From NCBI RefSeq assembly GCF_015595035.1, contig NZ_JADNRN010000003.1:1-64000 (forward strand): 64,000 nucleotides of DNA, given 5' to 3'. The notes beneath the pieces are model-generated. The model saw only the letters and a program-made list of their open reading frames with translations. It was not told the DNA's origin and ran no database searches. Of this stretch, positions 47,042 to 54,182 are shown in pieces (within the stretch, counting starts at the first letter, position 1; every line of letters begins with the position of its first letter). A program made the translations under genes and the position numbers. This stretch comes from Marinibium conchae (lineage in GTDB: Bacteria > Pseudomonadota > Gammaproteobacteria > Enterobacterales > Alteromonadaceae).

Positions 47042-47608
47042 ATGGGAAAATCAGTTTCGGAAATCCATGCAAAGTCACTAGAAAAAGAAAAGTACAAAAC
47101 ATTCTTCAAGTCGCTCGGTGCTTTTTGTATAGATATGGCGCTAATTTCGTTAATTCTTGTGATTTCTGTCTTTTTCTTTGGAAGTATGGATAGTAAATTG
47201 GGTGCACTAGTTAGATTTGCAATTCCTTTTATTCCAATTATTTATATCATTGCGTCCCAATTCCAAATGCAAAATACACCCGGCCGCGAATCGGTTTCGA
47301 TCACAATCGTGGACAGCGAATCTGAAAATAACATCTCTATTAAACAGACGTGTTCTCGTGAAATATTGCATTTATTGTCTATTTTGCTAGTGTTCTTAAG
47401 CCCATTATTAGTAAGTGGGTGGGTTTTTGACAGCTTGTGGAGTGTCGGAGAAGGAGTTTCAATTGAATGGATTATCTCTGTGCTAATGCTAACTCTTCCT
47501 CTCTACGTTTTTTGGAGCTTAGTAGAAATAGTATCAATGGCGATGATGCCTCGGAACAGATCAATTCAAGATTTGATAGCAAAAACTATTACCGTAAGAC
47601 ACTACTAG
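47042..47608 (+). CDS. RDD-family membrane protein (cassette gene)
   Basis: 188 residues after a strong ribosome site (AAAGGAGATTTTT). Hydrophobic segments at about 28-47, 56-73, 107-127 and 139-163, with RDD-type polar residues: FKSLGAFCIDMALISLILVI (about 21-40, D in the first helix), PGRESVSITIVD (about 80-91) and RSIQDLIAKTI near the C-terminus. RDD proteins are small membrane proteins, some acting as ion antiporters; the function here is unknown. It is the last gene before the degenerate attC-like site 7. Confidence 0.85.
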   Translation: MGKSVSEIHAKSLEKEKYKTFFKSLGAFCIDMALISLILVISVFFFGSMDSKLGALVRFAIPFIPIIYIIASQFQMQNTPGRESVSITIVDSESENNISIKQTCSREILHLLSILLVFLSPLLVSGWVFDSLWSVGEGVSIEWIISVLMLTLPLYVFWSLVEIVSMAMMPRNRSIQDLIAKTITVRHY

Positions 47609-47701
47609 AAAGGTCTGAAAAATGCATACCTCATCACTATCCACCCTTAATTATGTATAAAGTTATTTTTGTTGAAAAAGTTGGTGAGCAACACCCCTGA
47701 T

Positions 47702-47772
47702 AAATGATAAATAAATTGAAAACGGGTACCGAAAAAGAGCACCTAGCTGCTGCTCAGTTTGATATTAAGCCC
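47702..47772 (+). other. attC-like site 7 (degenerate)
   Basis: AAATAAATTGAAAACGGGTA resembles the left arm of site 6, and CAGTTTGATATTAAGCCC its right arm; GAGCA (47737-47741) and TGCTC (47751-47755) make a tip. Both core boxes are decayed. Confidence 0.35.
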
Positions 47773-47849
47773 AAATAAAGACTTAAGTTGTTTTGGAGCG
47801 CACGTTCAAGGAGCTATAAAGTGCATAACACGATAAGGAATACTGAAAT

Positions 47850-49079
47850 TTGAAAAAGCTAACTATGTACCTCTTTGGTTTGCTGCTGCTAACTCTTTTA
47901 TCTTTATGTTTTATAAGCTGGTATACAAATACAGGAATTAGAGTGTCAGATGGAAAGTACCTTGGGTATTCAGCAAACACTCACGAGTGGCTTTTTCTAG
48001 AGTATCAAAATATCCCAGTTACACATGATGGGCCTTACGTCTTTAAAATCGAGGGGAATCGTGTTGCTAACTATATTTCAGGGGACAAAATCTCACCAGC
48101 AAAACTCTCTCGAATTAAGGTAAAAGACCGCGTATCGGTGACCGTAGATAATGAGTTGAATACTACCTTTGACGTTAAGTTTAAAGATAGTTATCCACGT
48201 TCAGATTTAGACATACCTATCCCTTCTAGATATCTTGCTATTTCTGATATGGAAGGTAATTTTGATGCAATGGTTCGACTCCTTAAAGCCAATGGTGTCA
48301 TTAACGATGATTTAGATTGGACCTATGGCTCAAGTCATCTAGTACTGGTTGGTGATATGGTCGACCGAGGACTAAATGTAGTTCCCTTATTATGGTTAAT
48401 TTACAAACTGGAAACAGAAGCTAAATTAGCCGGGGGAGATGTTCATTATATTTTGGGAAATCATGAACGCTACCTATTAGATGGTAGAGTGAAATCAGCA
48501 GCAAAAAAATATTATGGCACATTTCGAACTACAGGAATGTCGCCCAAGGAGTTGTGGTCTGAAGATTCCGAACTAGGGGCGTGGTTACGCAGTAAGCCTG
48601 TTATGTTGAAGATAGGTGATACCTTGTTCGTTCATGGCGGCGTTTCGCCAAGAGCTTTGTCCTACAATTTATCGTTGGGTGATATCGATGCGGAAACGCA
48701 GCGTAACTTTGTGATCGGCGATACAGTTAGGCGAAATATTGATGAGAGTATCATTCATGGCTCCGACGGCCTTTTGTTCTATCGTGGTTTCGCTAAAAGT
48801 ATGGATAAACATGGACTTGGCGACAAGGCGAGTTCTGAACATGTGGATAATGTATTATCAAGCTTTAGTGTCAATAGAGTAGTGATTGGGCATACCTTGG
48901 TTAGTCATATTGGTTATGATTACGATGGTAAAGTTTTTCGTATTGATGTACCCCATTCAAATGGCAGCAGTGAAGCTCTTTTAATGGAAAACGCTTCGTT
49001 TTGGGTGGTGGACAATGAAGGAAATAGATCACCTTTAAATGAGCTAGCTACTCTTTCTACTAAATCGCCTATAGACTAG
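47850..49079 (+). CDS. Membrane-anchored PPP-like metallophosphoesterase
   Basis: 409 residues; TTG start with AAGGA nine bases upstream. An N-terminal hydrophobic segment (about 6-25, MYLFGLLLLTLLSLCFISWY) probably anchors or exports it. The catalytic domain has ISDMEGNF (about 131-138, in place of GDIHG), LVGDMVDRG (about 166-174), ILGNHERY (about 205-212) and LFVHGG, with VIGHT near 343: the GDxxDRG and GNHE motifs of PPP-type protein phosphatases. The D-M-E variation in motif I is unusual. A beta-rich domain (about 30-125) precedes it. Substrate unknown. Confidence 0.85.
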   Translation: MKKLTMYLFGLLLLTLLSLCFISWYTNTGIRVSDGKYLGYSANTHEWLFLEYQNIPVTHDGPYVFKIEGNRVANYISGDKISPAKLSRIKVKDRVSVTVDNELNTTFDVKFKDSYPRSDLDIPIPSRYLAISDMEGNFDAMVRLLKANGVINDDLDWTYGSSHLVLVGDMVDRGLNVVPLLWLIYKLETEAKLAGGDVHYILGNHERYLLDGRVKSAAKKYYGTFRTTGMSPKELWSEDSELGAWLRSKPVMLKIGDTLFVHGGVSPRALSYNLSLGDIDAETQRNFVIGDTVRRNIDESIIHGSDGLLFYRGFAKSMDKHGLGDKASSEHVDNVLSSFSVNRVVIGHTLVSHIGYDYDGKVFRIDVPHSNGSSEALLMENASFWVVDNEGNRSPLNELATLSTKSPID

Positions 49080-49247
49080 ACATCAACTTGCTTAAACGGA
49101 AGAATAACCGAGGGAAGTCACTTTGTTCTGCAAATTAATCCACAGGAAAGTGTAAACATCATCTGTCACCCCACTGTCGTGTAGATTTCGTAACCGACAG
49201 CCGTCAAAAACATGGATAGTTTCCACTCACATTGGTAAGGAGCCCAA

Positions 49248-49661
49248 ATGATAGTCAAACGTCTAAGAGAGAAACGAAACTGGTCACAAGAACAGCTCGC
49301 TACGTTTAGCGGTTTAAGTACAAGAACGATTCAACGAATAGAGAGCGGTAATAAAGCTAGCTTAGAATCTCTTAAAGCCCTTGCCTCTGTGTTTGAGATT
49401 GACATTTCTAAACTTAAAGAGGAAATCATAGTGATAGACAAAACATCAAACGAGTGGAACAAAGAGCCGGTATGGCTAAGATTTGCATTTTTGGGAGTAA
49501 AAGCAAGAAAGCAAATTATTATGCTAGAAGTGATTACGATAATTTTAGGTTTATTAAGTTGGGTGATTAAACCCGATATATTTGCCACCCCAGCATTCTT
49601 TCTCTTAGCTTACATATTTTCTAACATGAAGCATTACATCGATACTAAAAAGTATTGGTAA
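49248..49661 (+). CDS. XRE-family regulator with C-terminal membrane segments
   Basis: 137 residues. The N-terminal helix-turn-helix reads VKRLREKRNWSQEQLATFSG then STRTIQRIESGNKASLESLK (about 3-45). The C-terminal part (about 80-125) has two hydrophobic helices (IIMLEVITIILGLLSWVI and FFLLAYIF), the layout of HTH proteins with a 2TM tail. It may sense a membrane signal or sit with a transporter, but no partner is adjacent. AAGGAGCCCA gives a strong ribosome site. Confidence 0.88.
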   Translation: MIVKRLREKRNWSQEQLATFSGLSTRTIQRIESGNKASLESLKALASVFEIDISKLKEEIIVIDKTSNEWNKEPVWLRFAFLGVKARKQIIMLEVITIILGLLSWVIKPDIFATPAFFLLAYIFSNMKHYIDTKKYW

Positions 49662-49838
49662 ATTTGAGATATTTAAGAGAAATGAAAAATGATAAAGTGT
49701 TAACCGCGTTCTTTTTTGGAACGTAGGTTGCACTACTATTTTCTGATATTTATAGCAGACTTTAAAGCTCGGTATGCCGTGAAGGCGGGGCTTGCAGCCA
49801 TCACGTTTTTTCGTTTTTCATAGGCCCAGGGCAATTCA

Positions 49839-50348
49839 ATGAAGTTCTTCAAATTTATTTTCTTACCCATCCTGACTGTCATTATGATCGGGATGTTGAT
49901 GTCGGACGAAAAAGTTATCCCAGTTGAAGGCGCAACGCATAATGATTGGAACCACAATACATTTTGGTATGAACCATGGGGTAGTTCAATTGTGCACAAA
50001 GGAATAGATATATTTGGTAAAAAAGGCACCCCCACCCTGTCTTCCACCAAAGGTTTCGTCATTTACACCGGCACATTGAGTAAGGGTGGAAATGTTGTAG
50101 TAATACTCGGGCCTAAATGGCGTGTACATTACTATGCACATATGGATAGCTACACCGTCGCATCGGGAAATTTTGTGACCGCTGGCGCCGTTATAGGTTC
50201 TTTGGGCGACTCTGGCAATGCCCAAGGAAAACAGCCACATATTCATTATTCGGTAGTGTCATTAATCCCAATTCCATGGTTGGCAACAGCGGAAACTCAA
50301 GGCTGGAAAAAAATGTTCTTTCTGAATCCGCATTCTAGGTTTATATAA
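49839..50348 (+). CDS. M23-family peptidase (LytM-like), membrane-anchored
   Basis: 169 residues. An N-terminal hydrophobic segment (about 4-20) precedes a compact LytM domain with zinc ligands in HKGIDIFGKKGTP (about 53-65), RVHYYAHMD (about 97-105) and a HIHYS motif (about 134-138). It should cleave peptidoglycan cross-links or be a small secreted peptidase. All expected ligands are present. It stands alone among accessory genes. Confidence 0.9.
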   Translation: MKFFKFIFLPILTVIMIGMLMSDEKVIPVEGATHNDWNHNTFWYEPWGSSIVHKGIDIFGKKGTPTLSSTKGFVIYTGTLSKGGNVVVILGPKWRVHYYAHMDSYTVASGNFVTAGAVIGSLGDSGNAQGKQPHIHYSVVSLIPIPWLATAETQGWKKMFFLNPHSRFI

Positions 50349-50507
50349 GCATATCGAAGCAAAAAAATGCGCCTTGTGCAAAACGAGCAATTCTCCGCCC
50401 TTTTGAACTCTCGCTGCTAACATCCTACACTGAGTTAAAAGCAAAAGTGAACCATCGCGCAATTTAGTGTAGTGTTACTGATAAAGCACTAAAGTATTGC
50501 GCATAGT

Positions 50508-50918
50508 TTGCGAATAGCTTTAGAAGAAGGTGAAGGGCTAATTGCGGATGTATTCGAAGCGATGAAAATAGAACGAAGTGCATTTCTTAGAATGTTGAAA
50601 GAAGCGTTCCCAGAATTGACGAGCGAACTCAATAAGCAACAAGGCTTACTTCATTTCGAACTATCTGAATTCCGAAAGTACACCAACAAACTCATTTACG
50701 CAGAAGAAAAAGAGCTGGTTAAAAATTGCTTTTATCTCGCTGAACGAGCATATTTATACGGAAACCTAAAGTTAAAAACGGCAATCGATGTGTCATATGT
50801 TGAAGACTTAGATTTTCAGTCTAAGGATTGGGCCTGGCAAATTCTTCCAGCTTCATTAAAAACACTCTATGTAAGCTTTCACAAGAGAGATGGTAGCTCA
50901 CAAGATGGCAAAAAATAA
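50508..50918 (+). CDS. Hypothetical protein (136 residues)
   Basis: Helical, mostly cytoplasmic-looking protein reading LRMLKEAFPELTSELNKQQG (about 28-47), FELSEFRKYTNKLIYAEEKE (about 50-69) and a C-terminal WAWQILPASLKTLYVSFHKR. The pattern of AFPEL, FxxAE and ILPxxL resembles a DUF7674-type hypothetical family, by memory only. The TTG start is uncertain; an ATG 18 codons in (50562) is an alternative. Function unknown. Confidence 0.6.
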   Translation: MRIALEEGEGLIADVFEAMKIERSAFLRMLKEAFPELTSELNKQQGLLHFELSEFRKYTNKLIYAEEKELVKNCFYLAERAYLYGNLKLKTAIDVSYVEDLDFQSKDWAWQILPASLKTLYVSFHKRDGSSQDGKK

Positions 50919-51051
50919 CACAAAGATTGCTACAGGGCTTGCTCCCAAAATAACTTGCAAGCTTGAAGCGACACTAAAACTCCCTATAATCGATGAGTTA
51001 TTACTTTTACTAACTAAAACTCGTAATCTATTTCAGACTAAAGTGAAGTAG
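50905..51051 (+). CDS. Possible 48-residue protein overlapping the preceding gene
   Basis: ATG 14 bases before the upstream stop; reads MAKNNTKIATGLAPKITCKL and ends with a leucine-rich stretch (PIIDELLLLLTKTRNLFQTK). There is no clear ribosome site other than translational coupling with the upstream gene. Listed as a weak candidate. Confidence 0.25.
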   Translation: MAKNNTKIATGLAPKITCKLEATLKLPIIDELLLLLTKTRNLFQTKVK

Positions 51052-51110
51052 AATATTAAAAAATACATGCCTACATTAAACGCATTAAACTCAAGGAACG
51101 ATGATTTTCT

Positions 51111-51893
51111 ATGGCTAATATAAACAAACAAGAACAACGTCAGCTAGAAAAAGCCCTTGGTATGGCAAGCGGATATGTGCTTGATTTTTCAAAAGAAGAA
51201 TTTAGAGAATTTGTACTAGAACATACGGGCAAAGATATCAACGACCCGAAATACATCCAAGACTCCGAGTCTAATGCAGACCGCCTAAGAGTGTTTTGGT
51301 TGGCCGAATCAAACCATACGATTGCAGTGTTATTTAAAGCATTGATTGATGAATGGGACAGCTGGACTACCATGCAAGATCCTTTGCATCCGTCTTCTGA
51401 CTTTTTAAGAATCACCGAACGCTTAACCGTGAGCGCTCCTGCGCCTGATATCTGGGTAGTAGTGCCAAATGCCGCAGATAAAGACTTCGAGACCGTAGCC
51501 AATGAAATCCGCGAGTCAATTGCTAGGGATGAACCCACTGCCGCCCTTGAGCGCCTCTATACATTTTTACGTCGTTACTTCAAAATCCTTTCTCAAAAGC
51601 ACAAACTCGTAGATAAGGACAATTTATCTCTATATGAACTCGTTGATCTTTATGTGGGGCATTCCCGAGATAATAAGTCGATGAAGGCAAGAATTTTTGA
51701 TGATGTGCTGAGGTCGAGTATTGCAAAATTTGAAGACTTACATGAAGTGATGAATACACAGTCATTTGTTAATAAGAAACAAATACTTAGCAAGGATGAA
51801 GCGATGTTAATTTTAGAACATGTTGCTTCATCGATACGGTTTATAGAGAGCACTAGGCAAACCCAAACCGCTCAGGAAATGCACTCGGTTTAA
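51111..51893 (+). CDS. Abortive-infection-like protein (Abi_C/HEPN-type C-terminus)
   Basis: 260 residues, ATG preceded by CAAGGAACGATG-type ribosome site. The C-terminal approximately 110 residues (IRESIARDEPTAALERLYTF, about 135-154, then RRYFKILSQKH and DLYVGHSRDNKSM) follow the pattern of the abortive-infection C-terminal helical domain, related to HEPN folds. The HEPN RxxxxH is not obvious. The N-terminal half is a soluble all-helical domain I do not recognise. It is followed after 11 bp by an acetyltransferase gene. Assignment as a phage-defence protein is inference from this weak resemblance and the accessory context. Confidence 0.55.
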   Translation: MANINKQEQRQLEKALGMASGYVLDFSKEEFREFVLEHTGKDINDPKYIQDSESNADRLRVFWLAESNHTIAVLFKALIDEWDSWTTMQDPLHPSSDFLRITERLTVSAPAPDIWVVVPNAADKDFETVANEIRESIARDEPTAALERLYTFLRRYFKILSQKHKLVDKDNLSLYELVDLYVGHSRDNKSMKARIFDDVLRSSIAKFEDLHEVMNTQSFVNKKQILSKDEAMLILEHVASSIRFIESTRQTQTAQEMHSV

Positions 51894-51904
51894 GGTCTTA
51901 GCTT

Positions 51905-52393
51905 ATGCAAATAAGAGAAGCGAATAAATCAGACTATGCAGCTATTTGGTCAATATTCGAACCCATCGCGAGAGCGGGTGAAACCTACGCTTACTCTCAA
52001 AATATTACCTATAAAGAGGCAATATATGCTTGGGTAGAAGCACCTCGAAAAACCTTTGTTGTTGAAGACAATACAAAGATACTCGGCACATACTATCTGA
52101 AAACCAATCAAGCCGGTCCAGGTGGGCACGTTTGCAATTGCGGTTATATTGTGTCTGCTGAAGCTCGAGGAAAAGGCCTTGCTACTTCTATGTGTAAGCA
52201 TTCGCAACAAATCGCGTTAAACTTAACATACAAAGCCATGCAATTTAATTACGTGGCTTCTAGTAACGTAGGAGCGGTTCGTTTATGGCAGAAATTGGGC
52301 TTCGACATCGTTGGTCAATTGCCAAAGGCATTTAATCATCCTTTACACGGTTTTGTGGATGCTTTGGTAATGTATAAATGGCTGGGCCACTGA
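51905..52393 (+). CDS. GNAT-family N-acetyltransferase
   Basis: 162 residues. MQIREANKSDYAAIWSIFEP is the usual GNAT N-terminus. The acetyl-CoA loop is AEARGKGLATSMCKHS (about 93-108) after strand NCGYIVS, and SSNVGAVRLWQKLGFDIVGQ (about 118-137) is motif B. It starts 11 bp after the Abi-like gene, so co-transcription is likely; whether it is functionally linked (for example as a toxin-like acetyltransferase) is open. Confidence 0.9.
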   Translation: MQIREANKSDYAAIWSIFEPIARAGETYAYSQNITYKEAIYAWVEAPRKTFVVEDNTKILGTYYLKTNQAGPGGHVCNCGYIVSAEARGKGLATSMCKHSQQIALNLTYKAMQFNYVASSNVGAVRLWQKLGFDIVGQLPKAFNHPLHGFVDALVMYKWLGH

Positions 52394-52478
52394 TTACACT
52401 CTGTGAGCTTAATGTCATTAAGGAAAATAATTGAACAAACTAGTCTTACGGGTCACTACATTTTTTTGCGTTATCCAC

Positions 52479-53300
52479 CTATTGACGATGTTTATTCAAT
52501 ATTCTCGCGATTCTTAAATACTCGGCCAGGTTTGACTCCTTTAAACCTAACAACCAATTATGCGACTCTATAGTCATCGGAGCACCATTTTTTACGAGTT
52601 GTTCAACGAAATAATCCGCCTGTTTGAAATCCTTTGCCATCAGCATCGCATAACCCAGCATATCAGCAGAAGTGTTAGTTGGCACTTCTCTACTCAAAAG
52701 ATAGTCAAACATCTCGGTCTCCCGCGGGTCAGCCATTGCCATGAATAAAGCATTTTTACCAGTAACAGGATTCTCTTCATATATGTTTAAGCCGAAGTTC
52801 TCAAATTTTTCAAGCAACTCAATATCACCGCGCGCAACAAGCTGATGGGCATGACTAGGAGCCAAATCTACTCCTCTAGAGAGTAGCGTATATAAAACTT
52901 CTTCTGGTGCATCTTTATTTATAGCCCCTAAAAGTGATAGTGCGTAACTTCCATGATGAAATACTGCTTTTTCATCTGCGTTCTTTACAAACTGAACCCA
53001 ATCAGATGTATCATCTTCTTCAAGTAGCTTTAAAAACTCATGAACCATTTCTAACTGCTCAGGACTGAGAGATTCAACAATATCATTAGACACAGAACTT
53101 TGAATATCACCAATCGCTAATGAGGAATCTAGCTTATTTGAAATATTACGTTCATGATTCTCAATGATAATTTCGTTCTTGGGACTTTCGTGTTCAAAAT
53201 CGCTAACCGATATTGCGGATGGCTCGTTGTTGTAGTTGAGTAAAGCAATTACAAGCCCTGTAAAAATGAACACAGCAATAACTAGTAGTTTATTTTTCAT
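52479..53300 (-). CDS. Membrane-anchored ankyrin-like protein
   Basis: 273 residues with an N-terminal hydrophobic segment (about 4-21, KLLVIAVFIFTGLVIALL) that exports or anchors it. From about residue 85 there are helical pairs resembling ankyrin repeats: LYTLLSRGVDLAPSHAHQLV, IELLEKFENFGLNIYEENPV and TGKNALFMAMADPRETEMFD. The acidic linker between anchor and repeats is low-complexity. Function unknown; ankyrin domains bind proteins. It marks the return to minus-strand genes after the accessory block. Confidence 0.75.
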   Translation of the reverse strand: MKNKLLVIAVFIFTGLVIALLNYNNEPSAISVSDFEHESPKNEIIIENHERNISNKLDSSLAIGDIQSSVSNDIVESLSPEQLEMVHEFLKLLEEDDTSDWVQFVKNADEKAVFHHGSYALSLLGAINKDAPEEVLYTLLSRGVDLAPSHAHQLVARGDIELLEKFENFGLNIYEENPVTGKNALFMAMADPRETEMFDYLLSREVPTNTSADMLGYAMLMAKDFKQADYFVEQLVKNGAPMTIESHNWLLGLKESNLAEYLRIARILNKHRQ

Positions 53301-53471
53301 ACAAACCTTTCCTTGTAATGTATTGCCAGCTAAAAATAAAAGAAATCCACTTAATGAGTAGGTAACATTTCTTATAGGCTAGTTATAATGTAGAACAGCT
53401 CCCTTATTGGGCGATAAATCATAGAAGACTCAACTGTAATTTGTAAAGTTTTTATTCAACAAGAAAGATAT

Positions 53472-54182
53472 TTACACTAAAAACACCTTGTTATTAAACA
53501 AGATAGCGTGTTCGGCCTGACCTTGATAAAGCGAGGTGATGGCCTCATGATTCACTGATAAACCGCCGGTGTATTGCCCGAGTGCCGGCATGAGGAAGGT
53601 ATTATTGGCTATCAGAAAGCACTTTCCTGTCATTCTTTGTCCTGAGCGTTTAACCATAATTTTGGGGTGAAAATGCCCAATAACCTGAGCGTTCACATCA
53701 ATATGGAGGGTTAAGTCTTCTGGCTCATGCACCCAAAGTAGCTTATCCAACTTTATATGGGGAAGCGTTGTGCCATGGATTTCTTTGGGAATTTCAGGGT
53801 CGTGATTACCCAGCACCCAAAACCATTCAGGCACTTGCGAAACAAGGGAGTTAATGGCGTCTCTGTCATCTTCTAGCATGCGTTTTACGGCGTTACTATC
53901 ATGTAAGCTGTCGCCTAAACACAAGACCTTTTGTGGTGAATATTCATCAATGGCAAGGCTCATTTTTGCCAGTGTTTTTGCGGTATCATAACGAGGTAGT
54001 GGATTGGCAAATTGAGACAAGAAGCTGCCTTTTTCAAAGTGTAAATCTGAAAACACAAGCAAATCGTGCTTTGGCCAATACAAACATCCAGCAGCGTCTA
54101 ATACAAATTGATGCCCTGAAAACGAGCTTGTAACTGCCTTGTTGTTTTGGATTTTTTTGAGCAAATCAGTTTCGCTTATCAT
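53472..54182 (-). CDS. pdeM: Ligase-associated DNA damage response endonuclease PdeM
   Basis: 236-residue metallophosphoesterase. Ligands are visible in FSDLHFEKG (about 45-53), LGDSLHD (about 90-96), WVLGNHDPE (about 123-131) and GHFHPK (about 170-175), the compact form seen in PdeM of the ligase-associated cluster. The ATG at 54182 lies inside the helicase stop region (17-bp overlap), so the two are co-translated. It belongs with the adjacent helicase, exonuclease and ATP ligase as a four-gene repair set. Confidence 0.9.
   Translation of the reverse strand: MISETDLLKKIQNNKAVTSSFSGHQFVLDAAGCLYWPKHDLLVFSDLHFEKGSFLSQFANPLPRYDTAKTLAKMSLAIDEYSPQKVLCLGDSLHDSNAVKRMLEDDRDAINSLVSQVPEWFWVLGNHDPEIPKEIHGTTLPHIKLDKLLWVHEPEDLTLHIDVNAQVIGHFHPKIMVKRSGQRMTGKCFLIANNTFLMPALGQYTGGLSVNHEAITSLYQGQAEHAILFNNKVFLV

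Larger units (their letters stand above)
43886..47772 (+). mobile_element. Integron-type gene cassette array without integrase (CALIN-like)
   Basis: Between 43.9 and 47.8 kb every gene reads rightward, is small, is unrelated to its neighbours and is followed by an imperfect hairpin with R''-like (xxxTAAC) and R'-like (GTTRRRY-type) ends. Seven candidate attC sites are listed separately. In two cases the gene's TAA stop lies inside the R'' box, as in known cassettes. Two sites are embedded in 308-bp repeats. No integrase gene or attI can be seen in the window, so either the integrase lies elsewhere or the array is a stranded remnant. The call rests on eye-matched structures, not on a covariance model. 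Confidence 0.7.

Noticed and set aside
47467-47700. 77-codon frame overlapping the RDD gene and extending past it
   Set aside because: Mostly the RDD gene in another frame; the unique tail is about 15 codons with no ribosome site.
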